From positions 473,387-537,386 of the forward strand of contig BCLD01000013.1 of NCBI GenBank assembly GCA_001600875.1: a stretch of DNA of 64,000 nt. Reading direction: 5' to 3'. This DNA is from Solicoccozyma terricola (taxonomy: Eukaryota; Basidiomycota; Tremellomycetes; Filobasidiales; Piskurozymaceae). Below are positions 25,129 through 36,668 of this stretch, piece by piece (positions within the stretch are counted from its first letter, which is position 1; every line of letters starts with the position of its first letter). The notes beneath the pieces are model-generated. The model was not told where the DNA came from. It worked only from the letters and a program-made list of their open reading frames with translations, and made no database searches. The translations under genes and the position numbers were made by a program.

Positions 25129-28100
25129 TTAGCTCGCCCTACGGGAAGGCGAAGCCTTCTTGGAGCTTGCCCTCGAGGTAGCTATAATGCCAAACGACGG
25201 TATTCGCTTGTAACTCTTCCCTTTGATACTACCAGGTGTCATCCCAGCGTCTTTGGTGTGAACGTCACGACTCTCGTGGGAGGCGTTGGTGCTTGCTCGT
25301 GAAGGAGTTCGAGAGCTGGCATGGTTGAAAGAGGGAGAGCCGGCGCGCGGTTTGGGCACACCGTAGTAAGAGCCGGCGGTCGACGATACATCGTTGGACG
25401 CGTGACGGCGGGTGGATGGCCGAGTGGAGGCGACATGCTGGTGGTGTCGATGTGCGAGGGAGCTGAGGTCGTGTTTGCCGTTACAGCAGGCTATGGATGG
25501 CAGGTTGGTCAACTTCTCTTCATTGGCTATTTTTCAACCACAAGTGTATAACAACTCACCTCGAACATTCTCCAACCCCTCGAATGCATCAATTTCATCT
25601 GACATCCTTCCCTCACTCCGGCTGATTTGCTGGAAATCAGTCTCAATCCCACTCTGAATCCTTCCCATCGTAGATCCAGCTCCAGCTGACTCGGTACGCA
25701 GTAGGTAATCATGAGCAGCCGTGCCAGGTTTTTTCCCGGTCACAGACTTCCTCCTCGTTGACATCGACGTGTGACTGCGCAATGGTGGCATGGCCTTCGG
25801 CGTTGACATATCGGTACCGAAGCTTCGCAGACTGATCGACCCAGGCAGCAACTTGGATGAACGGCCAAACTCATCAGTGGCGCCGTAGTGGTCGGTCCGA
25901 ACGGGAGTTTGCATCGTGTCTGGTGGTACAATGGAGGCGCGACCAGACATGGTGGCCTGCGACGGCCGTTGAATGAGATAGGAGAGCGCCTGTACGACTT
26001 GAAGGTTAGAGGAGACCGTTGGTAGACGTGGCGAGAGCGACTTACATTGACCCAAACCTCGTGCCGTTCCTTGTTTGGCGCGGTGACATAGATCTCTCGC
26101 TGGGGAGTAGCAAGAACAATGGTTTCGTTCCACAACCCTGGTGATTGACTGTTCTCATCTTGGATGATCTTGATGCCAGAGATGAAGACTGCAAAGCATA
26201 AAGATCAGCAAACAAGAATGTTGTGGCAATCAAGCCACGCAACAACGCACCGGACTTTGCCCTGGATTCAGCGGTGTGTTCACCTCCAGGGTCCATGCTA
26301 GACCAGTAAAGTGTCTTGGTGTACGGGTGCAGCCAGAAGAACCGCTTGTGGCGATTACCAGACATCTCCTTGCTGAAGTTGCGCCTCGTATCCTTCCACA
26401 TGAACTCGCCGATCATGGTCTGTGTGATGGCTTGAATGACCGCCGGATCGGTAGAATTGCCCGCACCACCAAAGGTTGAGGCGGTGTCGAGTGGCATGGT
26501 AGGCATGCTTGCCTCGCTGGAACGTGTTGACGCGACGCTGACTGATCTCATAGACGTAGCTGCCGATGACCCTGCTCCCAACACGACATCCGCCTTCCGC
26601 TTGACCTGTTCGCGGCTGTGCTTGAGAGAGTCGTAACGGCGCACTGACGACGGTGTTCCATCGGCCGCATTCGCCGCAGCTTGCAGACTGGCAGAGGACG
26701 GTTGACGACGAGGCATGTTTGCAGTCTGCTGGCGAGAACTTGAAGCAGAAAAGGTGGAGAATCTGTCATATTGAGATGAAGGCGAAGTAGCGCGTTGCAA
26801 AAGATCTCGCGGAGGGGAAGATTGCGGGCGAGGTGGTGGAACTGAATCGGTAGACATGCGCTTGATGGGAAGGGATGATGGAGGCGGCATGTCTGGTGGT
26901 GGAGGCAGATGCATAACCGGCGGTGGTCGCGAGCGGTCGATAGTGTTGAGTGTGATGTTCGCGGCGTTCAGTGAGGACGGCGTCGCAAGACCGTCAGACG
27001 TCTCCGGTACTGTGTTTGAGTTCCTGGTCATGAGAACGGGGCGGGGTCGGAAGCTGGCCCTGGTGGGACTGCTGAGTGGGCGATTCTCTCTATCTTCGTC
27101 GGCGCGGAGACCGCGGCTGTTGGAGGTGGTGCTAGGAGAGGGTGGCGCCTTTAGGAAGTCGTATTTATTGCCAGCACTGACGCGGAACAGGCCAACGTCA
27201 GGTGTAGGAGCTCCGAGCGACGCCGCCGCCGTGAATGCCGGAAGAGGATTTGTCTGACACCGAGCATCGACGTGTTCGGCGCGAGGCCTATCAACCATAA
27301 CCTCGCGGTCCACATGCTGCGGTACGAAGATCTCCTTGATGACTTCCACAGGAACCTCCTTGATGATCTCCACCGGTCGGTCGACGAAGACTTCCCTGAC
27401 AACGTCAACAGGAACCTCCTTAGTGATTTCGATGACCTTTTCGACGACCACCTCCTTGATGATCTCCACCGGTCGGTCAACGAAGACTTCCCTGACGACG
27501 TCAACAGGAACCTCCTTGGTAATTTCGTTGACCTTTTCGACGATCACCTCCTTGATTACCTCCACTGGTCGGTCGACAAAGACTTCCCTGATGACGTCAA
27601 CTGGAACCTCCTTGATGACTTCGACGGTCTTTTCAACAATGACCTCCTTGACGACCTCCACTGGTCGGTCGACGAAGACTTCCCGGATCACCTCCGTAGG
27701 GACCTCCTTGATGACTTCGAAGGTCTTTTCAACGATTACCTCGACTGGAACCTCCTTGAGGACTTCGCGGACGACCTCATAGGGAACCTCTCGGATGACC
27801 TCGATCTCGCGTATGACCTCAACAGGGACCTCCTTGATCACCTCCACTTCACGAATTACTTCGAAGGGGACCTCTTTGACGACCTCGCGGATAATCTCCA
27901 CCTCCTTGGTGATTGGGACCTCCTTGATGACTTCCACCTCGCGAATGACCTCCACTTCCTTGATCACCTCCTTGATCACTACTACCTCCTTGGGAACTTC
28001 CTTGATGACCATTACTTCCTTGATCACCTCAACAGGTATCTCGCGGTCGACTGGAATCTCCTTGACGATCTCACGAATAACCTCGATCTCGCGAATGACT

Positions 28101-31100
28101 TCGACTTCGCGGATGACCTCGATTTCTTTGATGACCTCGACCTCCTTTATGATCTCTTTGATAATCTCTTGGATGACGGGGACTTCCTTGATGACTTCTC
28201 GGATAACCTCGCGATCGACGGGTATCTCCCTGATAACCTCGATCTCTTTGATCACTTCCACGGGTACTTCGCGGTCGATTATGACCTCCTTGATGATTTC
28301 GACGTGTTGTATAACAGGAACTTCGCGAAGGATTTCGATAGGGCGGTCGACGACCACCTCCTTGATGACTTCACGGTCGACAGGAACCTCTCGGATTACC
28401 TCGATCTCTTTGATAACTTCACGGATGACTTCACGGTCGACAGGCACCTCCCTGATCACCTCGATCTCTCGAATGACTTCAACAGGTACCTCGCGGATCA
28501 CTTCTCGATCTACAGGTACCTCCTTGATCACTTCGACCTCTCGAATGACTTCAACAGGTANNNNNNNNNNNNNNNNNNNNNNNNNNNNNNNNNNNNNNNN
28601 NNNNNNNNNNNNNNNNNNNNNNNNNNNNNNNNNNNNNNNNNNNNNNNNNNNNNNNNNNNNACTTCAACAGGTACCTCGCGGATCACCTCTCGATCTACAG
28701 GTACCTCCTTGATCACTTCGACCTCTCGAATGACTTCAACAGGTACCTCGCGGATTACTTCAACCTCTTTGATGACCTCTCTAATGACCTCTCGATCGAC
28801 AGGAACTTCCTTGATGACTTCGACTTCCCGCACCACCTCCACCTCCTTGATGACCTCGAATGGTATTTGCACCTCTCGAATTACTTCCACCTCCCTAACA
28901 ACTTCTCGTACCTCTACAGGCAACGTTCGAGTAGAGCCCCGAGGACGGAGGGACGCTCGCTTGGACAGGAAACCATCGTCGCTCTCCTCGCCGGCGCTTG
29001 AATCCGGTGCGAGAGAATGGAAGTCCGAGTTTGATGCCAACGAGTGACGATGTAGATTGCGGAGATTGGTGTACGAAGAGCTTGGTGTCATTGTGCCGAC
29101 GCTACGAGCATCGGCGTATTCCGCCTCTGTCTCGGTGTCTGTGAACTCGGGCGAGAACGCTTGGCGAGGTCCCGGTACGATGCCGAAGGTCGGAAGACGG
29201 ATGGTCTCTTCGCGAGGGGTGCTAGCAGCACTGCGAGCGTCCTCGAATTCTGTTTCACCGCCGGTCTCGGTCTCGGTGTCGGAGGTGATGCCGCGGAACC
29301 GTTTAGGTGTGGACTGCGCGAAATTGAAGGTAGCGGTAGTGGCTGTGCGAGGCGAGGCTGATGGATCTCGGTCAAGCAGTGTCACTTGTTGAATCAAGGC
29401 AGGAAGCTGGTGGACTGTTGTTGATGTAGGGAGGTATCCCTCGACAGGGTCGGTCATGACCGCCCGATCGACGTAGACGACCACGTCTTCCTCCTCCAGC
29501 TCTTCGTTATCCTGAATTAGCATATCGTCTCCCAAAGGTTTCGCATCACCGTAGAAACTGTCCGGGCGATCGTCGAATCTGTTAGTTTGAGAGGAGTCTG
29601 GAGATCCTTCGAGTTGATCTGCAAAGTCGGCTGGGCGGTCAAGCATATCCAGTGAGGTTCTACGTTCGAGAATTGAACGAGCTGGGGTTGTCATTGGAGA
29701 TGCAGATGAGAAAGACCGCTCTCTACCGAGAGGTGATGAAGTGAACGAGTCGTCCTCTGTTCCTGGAGTACGTTGGCGAGCAAATGCCGCACCCCGACCG
29801 CGACCACCACCGCCACGAGTCCGACCACGAACGCCTCTGGAAACCACGCGAGCACCACCTCGACGTCCAGCAGCCACGAAACTGATCTCACTTCCTTGAG
29901 TGTCGCTGAAGGCTGAAGAAGCGCGACGGTATCGTTTTTCTAGTAGTTGTCGTTCATGACTTTCATGTTCTGCCGCTGCTGCTGCTGCTGCTTTTAGACT
30001 CTCTATTTCGATTCGTGCATCCTCGAGAGCGTTGCGAAGATCTTGAATACCATTAAGGCTTGTTGTTTCTCCAAGGACGCGACGTGCTGCACCATCTGTA
30101 TTGAGCTTGAGCGGTGAAGAGTCTTCGAAAGATGCTTCAAAGGATTTATCAAAGTCGGAGTATTGATCTTCCGCGTCGAGAACATTTCCGTCCTCTTCAA
30201 CTCCAGGTCCACGGCGTCTTTTTCGACCTATTGTACCACCTTGACCGAATACGTCGTTGGTATCTTGTCCGATTTCATCCTCATCCTCGTCGTCATCCTC
30301 ACCACCTACGTAAGCGGTGCGACGACGTGTTGCTGCACCAGGACTTGGAGTACCTCCACCGCCGTCCTTTCCGTCGACCCGTAGACCGTAAGCTGATTTC
30401 CTAGCCTGCATTTGAAGCATCTTTGTACGAAGATCTGATGCGTCTCGCTTGATTGTCTCACGTTCTAGCTTTGCGCGTGCCATATCAACGCTATGTTGCT
30501 GTTGTAATTCATCGACTCGAGCGGTGAGTCTCTCGACTTCTGCTTTTTGTACTTCGGCGAATTCTTTCGTGGTGGCGAGTGCGGTGGTTAGTTTGTGTCG
30601 TTCGTTTTGGAAAATGGCGGATTGTGAGACGGCAGCGTCATGCTCTTGTTGAAGTTCTTGAGCGCGAACCTCGAAATTCCACGAGGCGTCGGCGATTTTA
30701 GCTGGGAGGTAGTTGAAGCGCAGGGGAGCGGCGGTATGATGTTCAAGTAAAAGGTCTGGCCCTAACAAAAACCAAAAAAAAAACTCACACTTTTCCTGTT
30801 CAAGTCGCTTGACCTTTGCTTCCAAAGTTATCACCTTGTCAACCTCTCCTTCCCTTCCCTCATCCACCGTTTTAAGTCTCAAGTCTCTTTCATTGACCAA
30901 CGCTTGGAGACGTCGTACCTCTGAAACCAGATGTTCAGCGATCATTTTCCCTTCATGAAGATCAAGACCGGATCGCGGCTCGAATAAATGTGATGATGAT
31001 GTGGAAGTCGGTAGAGTAGGTGTAATGGTTGGAGAGAGTAGGGAGGGTCGTATCGATGCACTTAGAGTGATATGCGAGTCCTGGTGGGGGAGGGGGGGGG

Positions 31101-31658
31101 GGGGGGGGGATGGAGGGGTTCGAGAGCGAATCAGCACGACGTTTCAATATTTTTGGCACTAACCAGCAGCAGCAGCTTGTTTCATCCCCAGAAACCTACC
31201 AACGTCGCCAAGTCCTTTATCAACTCTTCATTTTCATCCCTATACCCTTCCATCCTCTCTTGTAATGACTTTAACACGACGGCTACATCATCATCATCCC
31301 CTTCCCCTTCCCCTTCCCCTTCCCCTTCCCTTTCCCGTTGCAACGCGTGAACGGCAGCTTCCAACTCTGCTTCTTGTCGCGTCAACAATTGACCTAATTC
31401 ACCTGTCCGGGATACTTGACGAGTCTTCTCTGAGAGCAAGGAGAGGAGATGATTGAGACGTGTTGATTGAGGGAGAGCGAGGAGGTCGGATGCGGAGAGT
31501 AAAGGAATGGGTTGGTTGTTGACGAGGTGGGCATGATCGTTGTGAGTTGGGGTTGATGTAGGAGGTGCATTGCGAATGCGAGACGGAGCAAGAGGTCGAC
31601 GAGAGGCGGAGGCGGAGGCGGAGGCGGAGGAGGAGGAGGCCAGCGGTGTGGTGTCCAT
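25129..31658 (-). CDS. NUM1/ApsA/Mcp5-type cortical anchor protein with long V/I-K/R-E-V repeats and PH domain
   Basis: The start is taken at ATG 31658 (MDTTPLASS); the open frame extends 12 nt further but begins with TTG. The N-terminal exons encode Ser/Ala-rich and coiled-coil segments (SDLLALPQSTRLNHLLSLLS; LVSEVRRLQALVNERDLR; ERHKLTTALATTKEFAEVQK). A central acidic and Ser-rich region follows. From about 28920 down to 27290 come hundreds of residues of near-continuous units such as VIREVPVDREVIKEV, broken by an assembly gap. The C-terminal part has a PH domain of the Mcp5 type (IGEFMWKDTRRN, KRFFWLHPYTKTLYWSS, WNETIVLATPQREIYV), then a Ser/Arg-rich tail ending at 25129. Known relatives tether dynein and mitochondria to the plasma membrane in nuclear migration. 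Domain order and PH type support this; the exact orthology is inferred. Confidence 0.85.
27290..28925 (-). repeat. In-frame tandem repeat region of the NUM1-like gene (V/I-R/K-E-V-rich units)
   Basis: The coding strand repeats short units with the pattern (V/I)(K/R)E(V/I)xV, often grouped as EVIREVPVDREV or FVDRPVEVIKEV. At the 3' part, longer blocks of about 40 codons (VFVDRPVE...VVEK...ITKEVPVDVVRE) are nearly identical to each other at DNA level. Copies next to the assembly gap are almost identical as well. This explains both the gap and the long antisense open frames in the region. Copy number is likely variable between strains. Confidence 0.9.
28561..28660. other. Assembly gap (exactly 100 N) inside the NUM1-like repeats
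   Basis: One hundred undetermined bases are flanked by almost identical repeat copies. The coding frame upstream of the gap and the one downstream differ by one base, while 100 is not a multiple of three. The N count is therefore a placeholder and the real gap length is unknown. Confidence 0.97.
31092..31109. repeat. Poly-G tract (18 G on +) in an intron of the NUM1-like gene
   Basis: Eighteen consecutive G on + correspond to poly-C in the gene's transcript. The tract lies between N-terminal coding exons, close to where the next exon (DSHITLSASIRPS) begins, so it may act as a polypyrimidine tract. Confidence 0.85.
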
Positions 31659-34457
31659 GGTTGCACTCAATGATCTGTAGGGGCGACCATTCGATGCGAC
31701 GGTTGAACAGAGGAATGCTAGTATTATTGTTTGTTGATGGATATTCCAGCCGAGTACGTGGGGCGGAGGGGCCGGACGGGGCGGAGGGGGGAGGGGGAAT
31801 ACGCGTCATTGATGGGTGGACGTGTGGATGTCCCTCCCCCCCCCGGTTCTGCTGCTGCTCCCACGCCTCGCTGTCTCACCCGCCAGCCTCTCCTTCTTCC
31901 GCCTCTGTTCTCCTGCCCCTCGCCTTCCTGACCATCCCCTGTCCCTCCCATGCCTTGCTGTCTCACATGTCTCGCCTTCCCTCCCACGCCCTTCCCCCTC
32001 CGCCAGCCCCACCGTGAGAAACTGCTCACGTACCCTTCCCTCCGGGGCCATGTCTGTCATTCCCAGTCTCAGCTGTCTGGGCCTCGTGACATCCCATCCA
32101 CTCCCATCCACTCCATATCCCATCCACCGTATCCACATCCATCTCAGCCCAACACCATCCACCACAACAACAAACAGCAACAACAAACAACAACATACAT
32201 CTCACATTCCTCAACGCATACTCCCGCTCGTTCATATCACGTACAAACACGTCACACGACTCCTCCTACACGAGAATTCATACAGGTGGGTTTAGCGTGC
32301 AGGTGACCGTCGGCTGCTGTTAAGAGAGAGCGTTCAATTGCGAAAGCCAGTGAGCGTCGAGTTCTTCTGTCTTCGCGGAGCGAAGACTAGGTTCCCGTTA
32401 GGGAGCTCTTCTTCCGCGAGCGCAGCGAGCACTCATGTCTGACGTCTTCGCGGATCCGCGAAGACTTGTTGTCTCGCGAACGTAGTGAGCACTCATCTCT
32501 TCTGTCTTCGCGGAGCGAAGACTATTGTCTTGCGAGCGTAGCGAGCACTCATGTCTTTCGTCTTTGCGGAACGAAGACTGTTGTCTCGCGAACGTAGTGA
32601 GCACTCATGTCTTCCGTCTTCGCGGAGCGAAGACTATTGTCTTGCGGCCGTAGTGAGCATCGCTCTGTATCTCTGCGAGTATAGCGAGCAATACTCTACC
32701 AGAATGCATTTCCATCCTGAGCGCATCGAATAATACTCTACCGCTGCGAGTACAGCGAGCAATATTTTTGGAAATGACATTGTTCGATATCACCCGGGTG
32801 GTAGTGTTGCTTGTAAGGGACGTCGCGGGGAGAACCCGGTTTTTTTTTTTGGACGTGATTGGGATGGGTGGTGGTGGAGTAGCATACCGTCCGATGATCT
32901 CGGAGTGCGGAGCGGAGAATTTCCTGGTGGATGAAAGGTTGGATGAGGTTGATTAAAGTCGGGAGCAACGTGGTTTCTCGATTTCCTGATATCGGAGGTG
33001 GGGGACGTGTGGTCGGGAGGATGGAAAACGGAAGAAGCGGATGGGGAAGCGTCAACACACGGCTTGGGCGGAGTCATCCAAGGTTCAAACTATGATCCCG
33101 ATCGTACCAACACCCACGAGTGATTCACCCGGCGGTGTTCTCCAATGATGCAATGATAGCTCGTTCGGAGCATGTCGTTTTTAGTGGGAATCAAAAGATG
33201 AGGCGCGATTGGGAGTGCCCGGATTGTTGATCATCTGGTGATAGAGAGAGAGAGAGGTTTCCTTGCGATGAACTTAGGCGGGCGATCATCATGGTCAAAT
33301 CAGCTCAATATCACGAAAACTGACATTCCTTCTTTCCTCTTACCCTTCTACTCTACCCCCAATTCTCTCATCGTCTCCACACCGCCTCCCTCATCCGCAC
33401 CATACATTACTACTACCACATCCATTTCGTTCCACCCTTCCCTTGCCTTTTCTCAAATTCACAAAACCAAACCAACAAACCGATCAATCTTACTTCTCGA
33501 AACAAGACCCTGTCACACGAAGGAACTACGATAACGATCCACTTTGAACTTTGAAACAAGTGGAAGAAAAGGGGTTCAGCTTGTGAGTGTTATTTTCGGA
33601 TTTCTTTTGGTGCGGGGATTAGGGTTTGCGACGTGAAAGACGTTTGGGTAGGGGTTGGGAAGATCATCGGTGGAACAAGGGGATCATCCCGCCGGTTACG
33701 CGTGGATGAGCATGTGGAAGGGCTCATTTGACCAGCGTAAAAAGCGTTTGCAAAGTTCTCATACATATCGTGTGTGTGCAAGGCGATGAGTGAGGTACGA
33801 TTAGAGATTCCTTTGTACTCGCGGAGATTCGACGGATTCTCGGGAAGGGGGTTTTTTTTGGGTATTGATCGTGGAAATCTTTGGAGTTTGAGACGAAGTT
33901 GGAGAAAACAAACGTTTGAGCAAGTGGTCCGTCGCGCGATCCCCGTGGAGATGCAGGTCGGAGCGCTCCGCGATTATAAGCGAACAGAAGCACAGGAGAC
34001 CGATTGGGATCTGGTGGTACCTTTATCACCGCGAAACGGGCGCGGAGTACAAACCAAAGTCGGCGTTTGAAATATTCAGATGCGCGAACTGGGTCTGTCG
34101 GGGATTGGAAGATTAGCGGAGTGGCGTGTCGGTGTGCGGTGAAACGGGAGATGAACGGCATGTCTGACTTTGAAAGACTCGATTGACGACTGACTCCGCC
34201 CTTTATCTGATTCCTCATCCGCCACCCCGGCTTCGCTGGTATATACATTCACACAATCTACGTTCCAAATCTTGCCGCGATCACACGTCGTCCTACCGAA
34301 ATTACAACCGATCATCCTCTTCTTCTCAACGCATTTCTCTATCCGTCAATCGGGGACATCTATACAATTTACACCACGACGGATGCTTCTCTCCGCTCCA
34401 TCTCGCAATCTGCATGTAAACAGGACATCGATCAACGCACGCTCAAACCATTTCAAC
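31659..34457. other. 2.8-kb region between NUM1-like start and GSK3 start; probable 5' leader and 5' UTR intron
   Basis: No domain is recognised in any frame. The first part (31740-32050) is extremely CT/GA-rich. From about 32120 to 32285 the + strand is an A/C-rich, CAACAA-containing stretch without a single ATG, typical of a fungal 5' leader. Donor-like sites follow at about 32286 (AG|GTGGGT) and 32350 (CA|GTGAGC), then the hairpin repeat array (32369-32770). A second CT-rich leader-like stretch lies at 33330-33540. Open frames at 32738-33058, 32790-33077 and 33724-34248 on - show no homology or codon structure I trust. The simplest reading is promoter plus a long 5' UTR intron of a + strand gene, perhaps GSK3. 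Confidence 0.4.
32350..32770 (+). repeat. Hairpin repeat array, copy A (about 56-75 bp period)
   Basis: Five modules built around the inverted repeat GTCTTCGC-GGA-GCGAAGAC begin at 32369, 32444, 32504, 32560 and 32616. The second is a perfect 22-bp palindrome (GTCTTCGCGGA plus its complement, 32444-32465). Between modules lie CTCGCGAACGTAGTGAGCAC-like stretches. Further degenerate GCGAGTATAGCGAGCAATA units extend to 32770. The orientation matches copies B and C when those are read along their host transcripts. Confidence 0.9.
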
Positions 34458-36252
34458 ATGTCAAACGTCAAGGTGTCGCGTGAGTCGTTTTGTTTAGCGT
34501 TGACATCGTGGACCTGGAAGCTGACGATGCGTTTTCTCTCATTCTCTCTTTCTCACTCACTTTCGCTCTCGAAATGATTCTACAGCGACGGCGACGGATG
34601 ATCCCACTCGAATCGTAACCGTGACCGCTTCAGATGGCAAAAGTGGCGCGGAGAGGACTATCAGCTACACCAACTGCAAGGTCGTCGGGAATGGGTCGTT
34701 CGGTGTGGTGTTTGCGGCAAGGATGTTGGGTGAGTGGTCCTTTGATTGGGGTCACTTCGCATCGTCACTGACGGGCTGTGTATGTCATTCCAAGCAGGCG
34801 AGAAGCTGCCAGATGGAAATACCGGCCCAGAATCTGATATTGCTATAAAGAAGGTGTTGCAGGACAAGAGATTCAAAGTGAGTACGACATCTAGCCCGTT
34901 CCTGGATCATTCTGAGTCTGACTACGGGGGTTTCTTTTCTTTTCCCCTCAGAACCGAGAACTCCAAATCATGAGACTTGTCTCGCATCCAAATGTGGTTG
35001 ATCTCAAAGCCTTCTTCTACTCCAACGGCGACAAGGTAAAATTTCAGTTGTCCCATCGATCTGAAAACTCTCACGTCGCTGACCCTCCTCTGCGCAACGT
35101 TACAGAAGGACGAGGTTTATCTGAATCTTGTGCTAGAGTTCGTTCCGGAGACCGTCTACCGTGCATCAAGGCATTATGCCAAGCTCAAGCAAATGATGCC
35201 GATGCTGCAAGTGAAACTTTACATGTATCAGGTGAATCTTCGGCCCGTCTTGCTTAGCCCACTCAGAGTCGCCGAACTAACGTGCTTGCGTGTGTGTGTG
35301 ATGTGTGTGTGTTTCGCTTTTACTCGGGACAGCTTCTTCGATCACTGGCCTACATCCACTCGGTCGGAATCTGCCATCGTGATATCAAACCACAGAACCT
35401 TCTCCTCAACCCTGCAACTGGAGTTCTCAAGCTCTGCGACTTTGGATCTGCCAAGATCCTGGTTGCTGGTGAACCCAATGTCAGCTACATCTGTTCCAGA
35501 TACTACAGAGCACCTGAGCTCATCTTTGGAGCTACCAACTACACCACCAACATTGACATCTGGTCGACTGGTTGTGTAATGGCTGAGCTGATGTTGGGTC
35601 AACCTCTTTTCCCTGGAGAGTCTGGTATCGACCAACTTGTGGAGATCATCAAGGTGTTGGGTACTCCGACAAGGGAGCAGATCAAGACCATGAACCCGAA
35701 TGTGGGTGCCTATTCCTGCATGACTACTGGAGCCTGCCCTCACCCTCTACGTTCTTACAGTACATGGAACACAAGTTCCCTCAAATCAAGCCTCACCCCT
35801 TCACAAAGGTCTTCCGACCAAGGACTCCAGCCGATGCGATCTCCCTTATCTCGAGCCTCCTCGAGTACACCCCTACTGCAAGATTGACGTGAGTGAATGG
35901 GTATGCGTGAATACCTGAATCGCGCTCCTGACACGACCTCTTTCTTTGCAGTGCCATCGAGGCGCTCTGTCATGAGTTCTTCCATGAACTGCGTGTTGAG
36001 CATGCTCGTCTACCCAATGGCAAGCCTATGCCAGAGCTTTTCAACTGGACCCGAGAGGAGCTGTCTGCTAGGCCTGACCTACTGCGCACTCTTGTGCCTT
36101 CTTTCGCTGAGGAGGAATTGAGTAGCAGAGGTATTGACATTGATGGGTTCGTGCCAATACCTCTGGAGCAGCTCAGGATCAGCCTGGATGTGAGTTGTGC
36201 ACTCCGATAGCTCGATTCTCCGTATGACTGACCACGCCTCGGCTACCAGTAA
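34458..36252 (+). CDS. GSK3: GSK3-family protein kinase (shaggy/Rim11/Skp1 type)
   Basis: Nine exons (34458-34479, 34586-34729, 34798-34877, 34952-35035, 35106-35231, 35333-35701, 35761-35888, 35952-36189, 36250-36252) give 397 residues. Visible are the glycine loop [11 protein letters not shown], the catalytic lysine in [37 protein letters not shown] and the activation loop [18 protein letters not shown] with the GSK3 tyrosine. [22 protein letters not shown] and [20 protein letters not shown] complete the family pattern. GSK3 kinases phosphorylate primed substrates in stress, morphogenesis and sterol/glucose signalling. The preferred model places the TAA stop alone in the last exon. If the last intron is retained, translation ends at TAG 36208-36210 after VSCALR. 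Confidence 0.96.
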
Positions 36253-36668
36253 ATGAGCTCCGCATGCGCGATCACACGCCACCTATCCGAAACCTTTCAG
36301 TCGAGACGGTCACCGATTCTCACTAGCACGACATGTTACGGGCGCGAAGTTCACGGCGGATTCTCCGATCTTTAATCTCTTCCTTATTCTTCTTTTTTAT
36401 TTTTTCTGGTCCTTCGGTTCATATCGCTCTCTTCCTAATTCCCAACGTCTCGAGCGAATACTTGGATTCGGGCGAAGTGGTTGTGTGTACGATATATGCG
36501 CTTTTGGCGAATGGTGGTGGCGCCGTAGAGCCAGGGTATCGGAAATCATCTAGAGGCAGTCCTCGACGAAGTCTTCTGTTGCTCTCCTCATGTCCCATGA
36601 TCTCCTTGCTCTGTATACTTTTATGAATCGGCATGTCCTCACGAGAAACCTATACAGGGCCATTGACA
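36253..36668. other. Intergenic region between GSK3 and the orphan gene
   Basis: These 416 bp are convergent 3' flanks. A T-rich stretch (36366-36410) is seen. Short open frames on both strands have no recognisable content. Confidence 0.4.

Noticed and set aside
27272..29047. Long + strand open frame (about 590 codons, LDDLHRSVDEDFPD-type repeats) across the NUM1-like repeats
   Set aside because: It is the reverse complement of the V/I-K/R-E-V coding repeats. It runs through the N gap, has no independent family, and the - strand frame leads into a recognisable PH domain.
31816..32295. 160-codon + strand open frame rich in Leu/Pro/Ser near 32 kb
   Set aside because: Produced by CT-rich DNA; it lacks any domain and runs into the A/C-rich leader.
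33724..34248. 174-codon - strand open frame between the repeat array A and GSK3
   Set aside because: Low-complexity mixture without homology, in a region better explained as GSK3 leader or promoter; no splice partners.
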